From assembly GCF_038449125.1 (NCBI RefSeq), contig NZ_CP151800.1:220406-284405 (forward strand): a stretch of 64,000 nt of DNA, in the 5' to 3' direction. Position 1 is the stretch's first letter; each line of letters opens with the position of its first letter. Source of the stretch: Kosakonia sp. BYX6. GTDB taxonomy: Bacteria > Pseudomonadota > Gammaproteobacteria > Enterobacterales > Enterobacteriaceae. Shown in pieces: positions 57,452 to 64,000 of the stretch. The notes under the pieces were generated by a model that was not told the DNA's origin, searched no databases, and worked only from the letters and a program-made list of their open reading frames with translations. Both the position numbers and the translations under genes were made by a program.

Positions 57452-59506
57452 ATGACAAAAACGAGTAAAGCGATCATTACCGTCTTTGCGACGCTGCTGC
57501 TATTGATTGTGGTTGCCATCATTATCATTGCGACATTTGACTGGAACCGCCTCAAACCCACCATTAATGAAAAAGTCTCCACTGAACTGAATCGGCCCTT
57601 CGCCATTCGCGGCGATTTGGGTGTGGTTTGGGAGCGGCAAAAAGAGGAAACCGGCTGGCGCAGTTGGGTGCCGTGGCCCCATGTTCACGCCGACGATATT
57701 ATTCTCGGCAACCCGCCGGGCATTGATGAAATCACTATGGTTCACCTGCCGCGCGTCGAAGCGACGCTCGCGCCGCTTTCACTGCTGAGCAAAACCGTTT
57801 ATCTGCCGTGGATCAAACTACAGCAGCCGGATGCACGGCTGATCCGCCGCTCAGAAAAGCTCAATAACTGGACCTTTACCCTCGCGGGCGATGAGAGCAA
57901 CGATCCCAACGCCAAACCCTCTGCGTGGTCATTCCAACTCGACAATATTCTTTTCGATCGCGGACGCATTGCCATTGATGATGCGGTGAGCCGTGCCGAT
58001 GTGGAGATCCTCGTCGATCCGCTGGGTAAACCGCTGCCCTTTAGCGAAGTGACCGGCAAAAGCGATGACAAAGCGAAAGCCGGGGATTATGTCTTTGGCT
58101 TGACGGCGAAAGGGCGCTACAACGACCAGACGATTACCGGGACCGGCAAAATCGGCGGCATGCTGGCGCTGCGTAGCGAAGGCACGCCGTTCCCGGTGCA
58201 GGCGGATTTCCGCTCCGGCAACACTCGCGTGGCGTTTGTCGGCACGATCAACGACCCAATGAATATGGGCGGCGTTGATCTGCAACTGAAGTTTGGCGGC
58301 GATTCGCTTGGCCAGTTGTACGACTTAACCGGCGTACTGCTGCCGGATACGCCGCCGTTTGAAACCGACGGCCACCTGGTCGCCAAAATCAACAGCGAAA
58401 AAGGTTCGGTGTTTGATTACCGCAATTTCAACGGTCATATCGGCGACAGCGATATTCACGGCACGCTGACCTATTCCACCGGCGAACCGCGCCCGAAACT
58501 GGAAGGCGATGTCGAATCTCGCCAGTTACGCTTAGCGGATTTAGGGCCGCTGATTGGTGTCGATTCCGGCAAAGGCGCGGAAAAATCGAAACAAGCCGAG
58601 CAGCAAAAAGGCGAAAAATCGGTACAACCGGCGGACAAAGTGCTGCCTTATGACCGCTTTGAAACCGACAAATGGGACGTGATGGATGCGGACGTTCGCT
58701 TTAAAGGCCGCCGTATTGAGCACGGTTCGTCGTTGCCGATTAGCGACCTGTCGACCCATATCATCCTGAAAAATGCCGACCTGCGCCTGCAGCCGCTGAA
58801 ATTCGGCCTGGCGGGCGGCACCATCTCGTCGAACATTCACCTCGAAGGCGATAAAAAGCCGATGCAGGGGCGGGCGGATATTCAGGCGCGTCGCTTGAAG
58901 CTCAAAGAACTGATGCCTGATGTGGAACTGATGCAGAAAACGCTGGGTGAAATGAACGGTGACGCGGATATTCGCGGCGTGGGCAATTCGGTCGCTGCGC
59001 TGCTCGGTACCAGCAACGGCAACCTGAAACTGCTGATGAACGACGGGCTGGTGAGCCGCAACCTGATGGAGATCCTTGGGCTTAACGTCGGCAACTTTAT
59101 TGTCGGCCAACTGTTTGGCGATGACGAAGTGCGCGTCAACTGCGCCGCCGCGAATCTCGATCTGGTCAACGGGGTGGCAAGGCCGCAAATCTTCGCCTTC
59201 GATACGGAAAACGCGCTCATTAACGTCACCGGTACGGCCAGCATGGCGTCGGAACAGCTTGATTTGACGATTGACCCGGAGAGTAAAGGCATTCGCATTG
59301 TGACCCTGCGTTCGCCGCTGTATGTGCGCGGTAGCTTCAAAAACCCGCAGGCCGGGGTGAAAGCCGGTCCGCTTATCGCGCGCGGTGCGGTGGCTGCCGC
59401 GCTGGCGACGCTGGTTACGCCTGCGGCCGCGTTGCTGGCGCTGATTTCACCGTCTGAAGGCGAGCAGAACCAGTGCCAGACAATTTTGTCGCAGATGAAA
59501 CGCTAA
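57452..59506 (+). CDS. yhjG: AsmA-family protein YhjG
   Basis: 684-residue protein with one N-terminal span (AIITVFATLLLLIVVAIIIIAT) and a large periplasmic part. It has the AsmA N-terminal domain (WNRLKPTINEKVSTELNRPFAIRGDLGV) and the C-terminal AsmA_2 region (LMNDGLVSRNLMEILGLNVGNF). AsmA-like proteins bridge the periplasm and take part in phospholipid transport; the specific role of YhjG is less defined. A Lys/Gln/Glu-rich linker lies at about 373-395. It has a good ribosome-binding site, AGAGGAAAGG. Confidence 0.92.
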   Translation: MTKTSKAIITVFATLLLLIVVAIIIIATFDWNRLKPTINEKVSTELNRPFAIRGDLGVVWERQKEETGWRSWVPWPHVHADDIILGNPPGIDEITMVHLPRVEATLAPLSLLSKTVYLPWIKLQQPDARLIRRSEKLNNWTFTLAGDESNDPNAKPSAWSFQLDNILFDRGRIAIDDAVSRADVEILVDPLGKPLPFSEVTGKSDDKAKAGDYVFGLTAKGRYNDQTITGTGKIGGMLALRSEGTPFPVQADFRSGNTRVAFVGTINDPMNMGGVDLQLKFGGDSLGQLYDLTGVLLPDTPPFETDGHLVAKINSEKGSVFDYRNFNGHIGDSDIHGTLTYSTGEPRPKLEGDVESRQLRLADLGPLIGVDSGKGAEKSKQAEQQKGEKSVQPADKVLPYDRFETDKWDVMDADVRFKGRRIEHGSSLPISDLSTHIILKNADLRLQPLKFGLAGGTISSNIHLEGDKKPMQGRADIQARRLKLKELMPDVELMQKTLGEMNGDADIRGVGNSVAALLGTSNGNLKLLMNDGLVSRNLMEILGLNVGNFIVGQLFGDDEVRVNCAAANLDLVNGVARPQIFAFDTENALINVTGTASMASEQLDLTIDPESKGIRIVTLRSPLYVRGSFKNPQAGVKAGPLIARGAVAAALATLVTPAAALLALISPSEGEQNQCQTILSQMKR

Positions 59507-59517
59507 ACGAGGAATGC

Positions 59518-59542
59518 CCCCTCTCTGCGGTGCAGAGAGGGG
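59518..59542. terminator. Hairpin between yhjG and yhjE
   Basis: Perfect 11-bp stem CCCCTCTCTGC-GGT-GCAGAGAGGGG between convergent genes. It is very stable but has no T-run. Confidence 0.6.
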
Positions 59543-59549
59543 ATAACGA

Positions 59550-60869
59550 TTACAGCGAGTGGTGTTTGGTTTCGTGGGTCAGCAGCAGCGCGATAAGCGT
59601 TAAGGTCGCCATCGCCGCCAGGTAAAACCCGACGTACATCAGGCCGTAGTTGGCTTGCAGCCAGGTGGCGATATACGGTGCGACGGACGCGCCGAGAATG
59701 GACGACACATTGTACGAGAAGGATGCGCCGGTATAACGCACTTCCGTCGGGAACAGCTCTGGCAGCAGTGCGCCCATCGGGCCGAAGGTCAGCCCCATCA
59801 GGCTCAGGCCGATCAGCAGATACGCCATCACCAGCGCCGGGTTACCGGAACCGAGCAGCGGCGGGAAGACGAACAGCGCGAACAGAATAATCAGCGAGGT
59901 GATAATCACCATGCTCTTACGGCGACCAAAGGCGTCCGCCAGCAGGCCCGCCACCGGCACCATCACGCCAAAACCAATCACCGCCATCATTAACATCCAC
60001 AGCACTTCGTTACGCGGCAGCCCCAGGCCCTGCGGCGACGTACTGTATGTCATTGAATAAACAGTCATGATGTAAAACAGCGTGTAGGTCGCCAGCATGA
60101 TGAAGGTGCCGAGCACCGTCACGCGCACGTGTTTGGTCAGCAGCGTGCCCAGCGGGATTTTCACCTGTTTCTTCGCGGCGGCGACTTTGGCAAACACCGG
60201 CGTTTCATGCAGAGACACGCGAACATACAGGCCAATCAACACCAGCACAGCGGAGAAGATAAACGGCACGCGCCAACCCCACTGCATAAACTGCTCATCG
60301 GTCAGCAGCCAGGAGAGCAGCAGGAAAGTGCCGTTGGCAAAGAAGAAGCCGATAGGCGCACCCAACTGTGGGAAAGAACCGTACAGCGCGCGTTTACGCG
60401 GCGGCGCGTTTTCCGTCGCCAGCAGCGCGGCGCCACCCCATTCGCCGCCTAAACCCAGCCCTTGACCAAAACGGGCCAGCGCCAGCAGTAGCGGCGCCAT
60501 TACGCCAATGGTTTCATAACTCGGCAGCAGGCCAATGACGACAGTGGAAATCCCCATGGTCAACAGCGACGCGACAAGTGTCACTTTGCGGCCCACGCGA
60601 TCGCCGAAGTGGCCAAACACCGCGGAACCAATAGGACGCGCGATAAAGGCAATGGCAAATGTGGCCAGCGATTGTAGCGTGGCGGCGGTAGCGTCGCCCT
60701 GCGGGAAGAAGATATGCGGGAACACAATAACCGCGGCAGTGGCATAGATATAGAAGTCGAAAAACTCGATGGCGGTGCCAATCAGAGACGCGACGACCAC
60801 TTTATTGCGCGAGTTTACTGGTGTGTGTTCCGGTTCGTTGTCGAATGTTGTAGTAGCTGCAGCTTGCAT
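59550..60869 (-). CDS. yhjE: MFS metabolite:H+ symporter YhjE
   Basis: 439-residue transporter of the metabolite:H+ symporter branch (ShiA/KgtP/ProP group), close to E. coli YhjE (440). The family motif FGHFGDRVGRKVTLVASLLTMG lies between spans 2 and 3. RFGQGLGLGGEWGGAALLATENAP is also typical. The substrate is not known. The gene is convergent with yhjG; about 270 bp upstream hold its promoter. Confidence 0.93.
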   Translation of the reverse strand: MQAAATTTFDNEPEHTPVNSRNKVVVASLIGTAIEFFDFYIYATAAVIVFPHIFFPQGDATAATLQSLATFAIAFIARPIGSAVFGHFGDRVGRKVTLVASLLTMGISTVVIGLLPSYETIGVMAPLLLALARFGQGLGLGGEWGGAALLATENAPPRKRALYGSFPQLGAPIGFFFANGTFLLLSWLLTDEQFMQWGWRVPFIFSAVLVLIGLYVRVSLHETPVFAKVAAAKKQVKIPLGTLLTKHVRVTVLGTFIMLATYTLFYIMTVYSMTYSTSPQGLGLPRNEVLWMLMMAVIGFGVMVPVAGLLADAFGRRKSMVIITSLIILFALFVFPPLLGSGNPALVMAYLLIGLSLMGLTFGPMGALLPELFPTEVRYTGASFSYNVSSILGASVAPYIATWLQANYGLMYVGFYLAAMATLTLIALLLTHETKHHSL

Positions 60870-61097
60870 AAAGTTTTCTTATTTTGGCGAACGAACGAGC
60901 ATATTAGCCACAGCAAAAGCGACATTTCAATCTGTAACAAAACGGCGGGGAGCACAAAAAATCGGCAAAAAGCGAATAATTTGCAGACTCACGATTTCGC
61001 ATCTATGAAATGCTTCACATATTTTAGAAATTAGAGGATAAAACTGGTTTCAGGTTAAATAAAAGTTACCGTCTGGTTTTTCCTGCTGAAATGATTG
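60870..61097. other. AT-rich intergenic region upstream of yhjE
   Basis: 228 bp with no supported gene. It should contain the leftward promoter of yhjE. The 106-codon open frame reading rightward across 60714-61034 lies mostly on the yhjE coding strand's complement and has no supporting features. Confidence 0.4.
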
Positions 61098-61133
61098 ATC
61101 GGGCTGATATTTCCATTCACTTATCAGCCCGAT
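61098..61133. terminator. Hairpin downstream of yhjD
   Basis: Perfect 12-bp stem ATCGGGCTGATA-N12-TATCAGCCCGAT just past the yhjD stop (leftward). It lacks a T-run on either side. Confidence 0.6.
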
Positions 61134-61140
61134 GATGAAT

Positions 61141-62172
61141 TTATCGGTGGGTTTTATCCGGCATGCGCGGGTCATCTTTGTATTGCGCGGTGGCGATCCA
61201 CGCGGCGCAAAACAGCGTCAGGCGGGCGAAGAAGTAGAAGAAAGCCATCAGGCCAAGTACCGAGCCGAACGCCGCGCCCGACGGCGATTTCACCAGCGAT
61301 GGCAGCGTCCAGGTCATGACGATTTTGATCACCTCAAAGCCAATCGCGGCGATAAAGGTGCCGCGAATCAGCGCCTTTTTACGCGGGCGATGGCGCGGCA
61401 ATCGCCAGAAAATCCAGAAGAACAGCAGGTAGTTGGCGAAAATAGAAATCACCAGACCAATCAGCCCCCACACCGGTTTCAGCCACTCAATGTAATCAAG
61501 ATGCAGCGCGCCGATGATCAACTGCTGCGCTGAACCGGCAACAGAAGTAATGGAAAGGGTGATGATCAGCGCCACCAACAGGCCAATCAGCGAGACAAAA
61601 TCGCGGAAATACTTCACCCAAATCTTCTCTTCATCTTGCGCGTTACGCTCCCAAACATCGCGCGATTGGGCGCGAATCGCCTCACGCAGGTTGCCCGTCC
61701 AGTTAATGCCGGAATAGAGCGCGACAGCCAGCCCGACAATCCCGACGGTGGTGCGCTGCTGCACGGCGATGTTAAGGGTATTTTTAAGTGTTGAGGCCAT
61801 TGTCGGATCGCTGACGCTGGTCAGGATCTTATTGAAGATGTCCTGCAACAGCGTCGGGTGCGAGGCGAGGATAAAACCGGCGGCGGCAAACGACACCATC
61901 ATGATGGGGATCATCGAGAGAAACGAGAAGTAGGTGATCGCCGCGCCAAACTGGTTGCCCATGCGATCGTTAAAGCGTTCAGTTGCGCGGATTAAGTGCG
62001 CGACAAGCGGGCGGCGTTGGATTTTTTGCGCCGTGTCGGTGACCGTCGCCAGCGTGCTGCTGACTTTTCCTGGCGCGTCATCTTTCTTGTTTTCAGACGG
62101 CTCAGCCATCTTTTTGACCGGTTCGTAATCGAGGTCTTGCGTCGGGCGTTTTTCGTGATTTTCCGGCGTCAT
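61141..62172 (-). CDS. yhjD: YihY/BrkB-family inner-membrane protein YhjD
   Basis: 343-residue inner-membrane protein with about six spans, closely matching E. coli YhjD. Family features include RATERFNDRMGNQFGAAITYFSFLSMIPIMM and VALYSGINWTGNLREAIRAQSRDVWE. Mutations in E. coli yhjD suppress the need for Kdo in lipopolysaccharide, and a link to lipid export has been proposed. The start MTPENHEKRPTQDLDYEP is chosen because it follows GGAGAAGG and matches E. coli; the longer frame adds 21 basic residues. Confidence 0.92.
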   Translation of the reverse strand: MTPENHEKRPTQDLDYEPVKKMAEPSENKKDDAPGKVSSTLATVTDTAQKIQRRPLVAHLIRATERFNDRMGNQFGAAITYFSFLSMIPIMMVSFAAAGFILASHPTLLQDIFNKILTSVSDPTMASTLKNTLNIAVQQRTTVGIVGLAVALYSGINWTGNLREAIRAQSRDVWERNAQDEEKIWVKYFRDFVSLIGLLVALIITLSITSVAGSAQQLIIGALHLDYIEWLKPVWGLIGLVISIFANYLLFFWIFWRLPRHRPRKKALIRGTFIAAIGFEVIKIVMTWTLPSLVKSPSGAAFGSVLGLMAFFYFFARLTLFCAAWIATAQYKDDPRMPDKTHR

Positions 62173-62221
62173 CAGGTCTCTTTTCCTTCTCCTGAATGTG
62201 TTATATCCCAAATTATAGCCG

Positions 62222-63124
62222 CTACTGGTCGACATAATCCTTCAGGGCGGTCGCCAGCCACTCCATAAACAGGTGCACGCGGCGGGAAAGATTACGGCGA
62301 TGCGGGTAAATCAGCGACACCGGCATCGGCTCCGCGCGGTATTGCGGCAGAATTTCCACCAGTTTTCCGCTGCGCAGCGCCTCACGCGCGCCAATGCGCG
62401 GCACCTGAATAATGCCGAGCCCCGCCAGGCAAGCGGCATGATACGTTTCGGTGCTGTTCACCGTCAGAATGCCGCCGGTTTTCACCCATTTAGTCTGTTT
62501 ATCCTGCCAGACTTCAAAACCTTGCGGGCGCGTGCCGAGATTCACGGCGTAATGCACCAGCGCATGGGACGATAAATCGTCGAGGGTTTCCGGGTAGCCA
62601 AAGCGTGCCAGATAATCCGGGCTGGCGCAGTTGATGACCGAAAGCTTGCCAAGCTGGCGGGCGATCAGCCCCGAGTCTTTCAGCGTGCCGACGCGCACCA
62701 CGCAGTCAAAGCCTTCGCGGATGATATCCACCAGCCGATCGCTGCTGCTCAGTTCCAGTTCGATGCCGGGATACTGCTGCAAAAACGCGGGCAGGCGGGG
62801 AATCACCAAATTTTTGGCGACGCCCACCGGCATATCGACGCGCAAACGGCCGCTGATACTCGACGGGTCGTGCAAAAACATGCCGTCGAGTTCATCCATA
62901 TTGGTCAGCAGATCTTTCGCTCGCTCGTAATAGACCGCACCGTCTTGCGTGAGCTGTACGCGGCGCGTGGTGCGATGGAGCAGTTGCGTGCCCAGTTGGG
63001 TTTCCAGCGCCTGAACCTGGCGCGATACGCTACCCTTAGGAAGCCCCAACGAGTCTGCCGCCCTGGAAAAACTCGCTAATTCTGCCACGCGAATAAACAG
63101 TTGCATTGCGTAAATTTTATCCAT
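62222..63124 (-). CDS. yhjC: LysR-family regulator YhjC
   Basis: 300-residue LysR-type transcription factor, close to E. coli YhjC (299; also reported as RcdB, linked to biofilm control). HTH: LASFSRAADSLGLPKGSVSRQVQALE. The effector domain ends FMEWLATALKDYVDQ. The ATG at 63124 gives MDKIYAMQLF as in E. coli; a GTG one codon earlier is possible. It is divergent from a short-chain dehydrogenase, the classic arrangement of a LysR regulator and its target. E. coli has yhjB on this side instead. Confidence 0.92.
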   Translation of the reverse strand: MDKIYAMQLFIRVAELASFSRAADSLGLPKGSVSRQVQALETQLGTQLLHRTTRRVQLTQDGAVYYERAKDLLTNMDELDGMFLHDPSSISGRLRVDMPVGVAKNLVIPRLPAFLQQYPGIELELSSSDRLVDIIREGFDCVVRVGTLKDSGLIARQLGKLSVINCASPDYLARFGYPETLDDLSSHALVHYAVNLGTRPQGFEVWQDKQTKWVKTGGILTVNSTETYHAACLAGLGIIQVPRIGAREALRSGKLVEILPQYRAEPMPVSLIYPHRRNLSRRVHLFMEWLATALKDYVDQ

Positions 63125-63242
63125 CACTGCGCCCCATTGTTGTCATAAATGAAACAGTGAAGCGTAAATTAGCACCTTTATTGCTGCGGCGTCAGCTAAT
63201 AAGCTTTTCCTGTACACCCCATTAACGAAAACGAGGTTTCTT

Positions 63243-64000
63243 ATGACACAACCAATTGCAATAGTGACGGGCGGTGGCCGCGGGCTGGGTAAAAACGCGG
63301 CGCTGAAACTGGCGGCGAAGGGAACCGGCATTATCCTGACCTATAACCAAAACGCCGAGGCTGCGCATGAAGTTGTGCGCGACATCGAAGCGAAAGGCGT
63401 GAAAGCCGTGGCGTTGCAGCTCGACGTGGGGGATATTTCCCAATTCGCCAACTTCGCGCTGGACGTGCAAAAACTGCTCAAAGAGGTGTGGGATCGTGAG
63501 TCGTTTGATTATTTGTTGAACAACGCCGGAATCGGCAGCAATTACGCGTTTGCCGAGACCAGCGAAGCGGTGTTCGACGAGATGGTGAACATTCAATTCA
63601 AAGGCCCCTTCTTCCTGACGCAGGTGCTGCTGCCACTGCTGAAAAATGGCGGGCGCATTCTGAATGTCTCCACCGGATTAACGCGTTTTTGCCAGCCGGG
63701 CCGCGCGCTGTATGCCTCCGTAAAAGGGGCGATGGAAGTGTTGACGCGTTACCAGGCGAAAGAGTTGGGCGCGCGCGGGATTTCGGTCAATATCATTGCG
63801 CCGGGTGCCATTGAGACGGATTTCAGCGGCGGTGTGGTGCGTGACAATCCGCAAGTGAACAAGCTCATTGCGTCAAACACGGCGCTGGGCCGCGCGGGTC
63901 AGGCTGACGATATTGGCGATGCGATTGCCGCGTTGCTGAGCGATGAGTTGGCGTGGATGAATGCGCAACGCGTTGAAGTGTCTGGCGGTATGTTCCTGTA
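63243..64000 (+). CDS. Short-chain dehydrogenase/reductase (runs to window edge)
   Basis: NAD(P)-dependent SDR oxidoreductase; 252 codons are visible, and the frame is still open at the right edge. The cofactor motif is VTGGGRGLGKNAALKLA (TGxxxGxG); NNAG lies in YLLNNAGIGSN; the catalytic triad is Ser (LNVSTGLTRF), Tyr and Lys (ALYASVKGAME, YxxxK). The ending VEVSGGMFL is the usual SDR C-terminus, so the stop is probably the codon cut by the edge (TA-). It has a good AACGAGG ribosome-binding site. It is probably regulated by the divergent YhjC-like protein (inference). The substrate is unknown. Confidence 0.92.
   Translation, partial: MTQPIAIVTGGGRGLGKNAALKLAAKGTGIILTYNQNAEAAHEVVRDIEAKGVKAVALQLDVGDISQFANFALDVQKLLKEVWDRESFDYLLNNAGIGSNYAFAETSEAVFDEMVNIQFKGPFFLTQVLLPLLKNGGRILNVSTGLTRFCQPGRALYASVKGAMEVLTRYQAKELGARGISVNIIAPGAIETDFSGGVVRDNPQVNKLIASNTALGRAGQADDIGDAIAALLSDELAWMNAQRVEVSGGMFL

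Overview
The window is a chromosomal segment from a gamma-proteobacterium of the family Enterobacteriaceae. Protein by protein, and largely in gene order, it follows the xylA-glyS-bisC-dpp-bcs-yhj region of Escherichia coli. Coding GC is high, intergenic REP/BIME repeats are plentiful, and there are accessory insertions (2-ketogluconate operon, Ohr, orphan effector-like pairs) of the kind found in plant- or soil-associated relatives such as Kosakonia, Enterobacter or Klebsiella. The genus cannot be fixed from the sequence alone.

Layout. 1-8.5 kb: end of xylA, xylB, an accessory cysteine hydrolase + GlxA-type regulator pair, wecH, ysaB, glyQS. 8.5-12.6 kb: an accessory block at the place where E. 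coli has cspA/hokA. It holds a three-gene signalling operon (receiver domain, CheC-like phosphatase, PAS-GGDEF cyclase) and a two-gene unit of unknown function that looks like a membrane-active toxin with a membrane immunity protein. 12.6-23 kb: yiaG, yiaF, then a 2-ketogluconate operon (kguE-kguK-kguT-ghrB) with its LacI-type regulator and a palindromic operator, then bisC, yiaC, tag. 22.9-27.7 kb: yhjY, yhjX with tandem YpdB-type boxes, ohr, eptB, tRNA-Pro(CGG). Just after the tRNA lies a partial copy of its 3' end split by a hairpin-rich 66-bp segment. 28.7-34.4 kb: the dipeptide ABC transporter dppABCDF, bracketed by tandem REP arrays.

34.9-49 kb: the complete type II (E. coli-like) cellulose synthase locus, bcsGFE divergent from bcsRQABZC. 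49-64 kb: pdeK (whose EAL domain has lost key residues), dctA, yhjJ, an AT-rich metallopeptidase/lipoprotein pair resembling an orphan type VI effector and its immunity protein, kdgK, pdeH behind an excellent sigma-28 promoter, yhjG, yhjE, yhjD, yhjC and the start of a divergent short-chain dehydrogenase that runs to the right edge.

How the parts fit. Cyclic-di-GMP is the recurring theme: a cyclase (8.7-9.6 kb), the cellulose machinery with c-di-GMP sensors in BcsA (PilZ) and BcsE, the flagellar-regulon phosphodiesterase PdeH, and the apparently inactive PdeK. Carbon uptake is the second theme: xylose, 2-ketogluconate, 2-keto-3-deoxygluconate, C4-dicarboxylates and dipeptides. That profile suits a plant-associated or environmental life, which is an inference.
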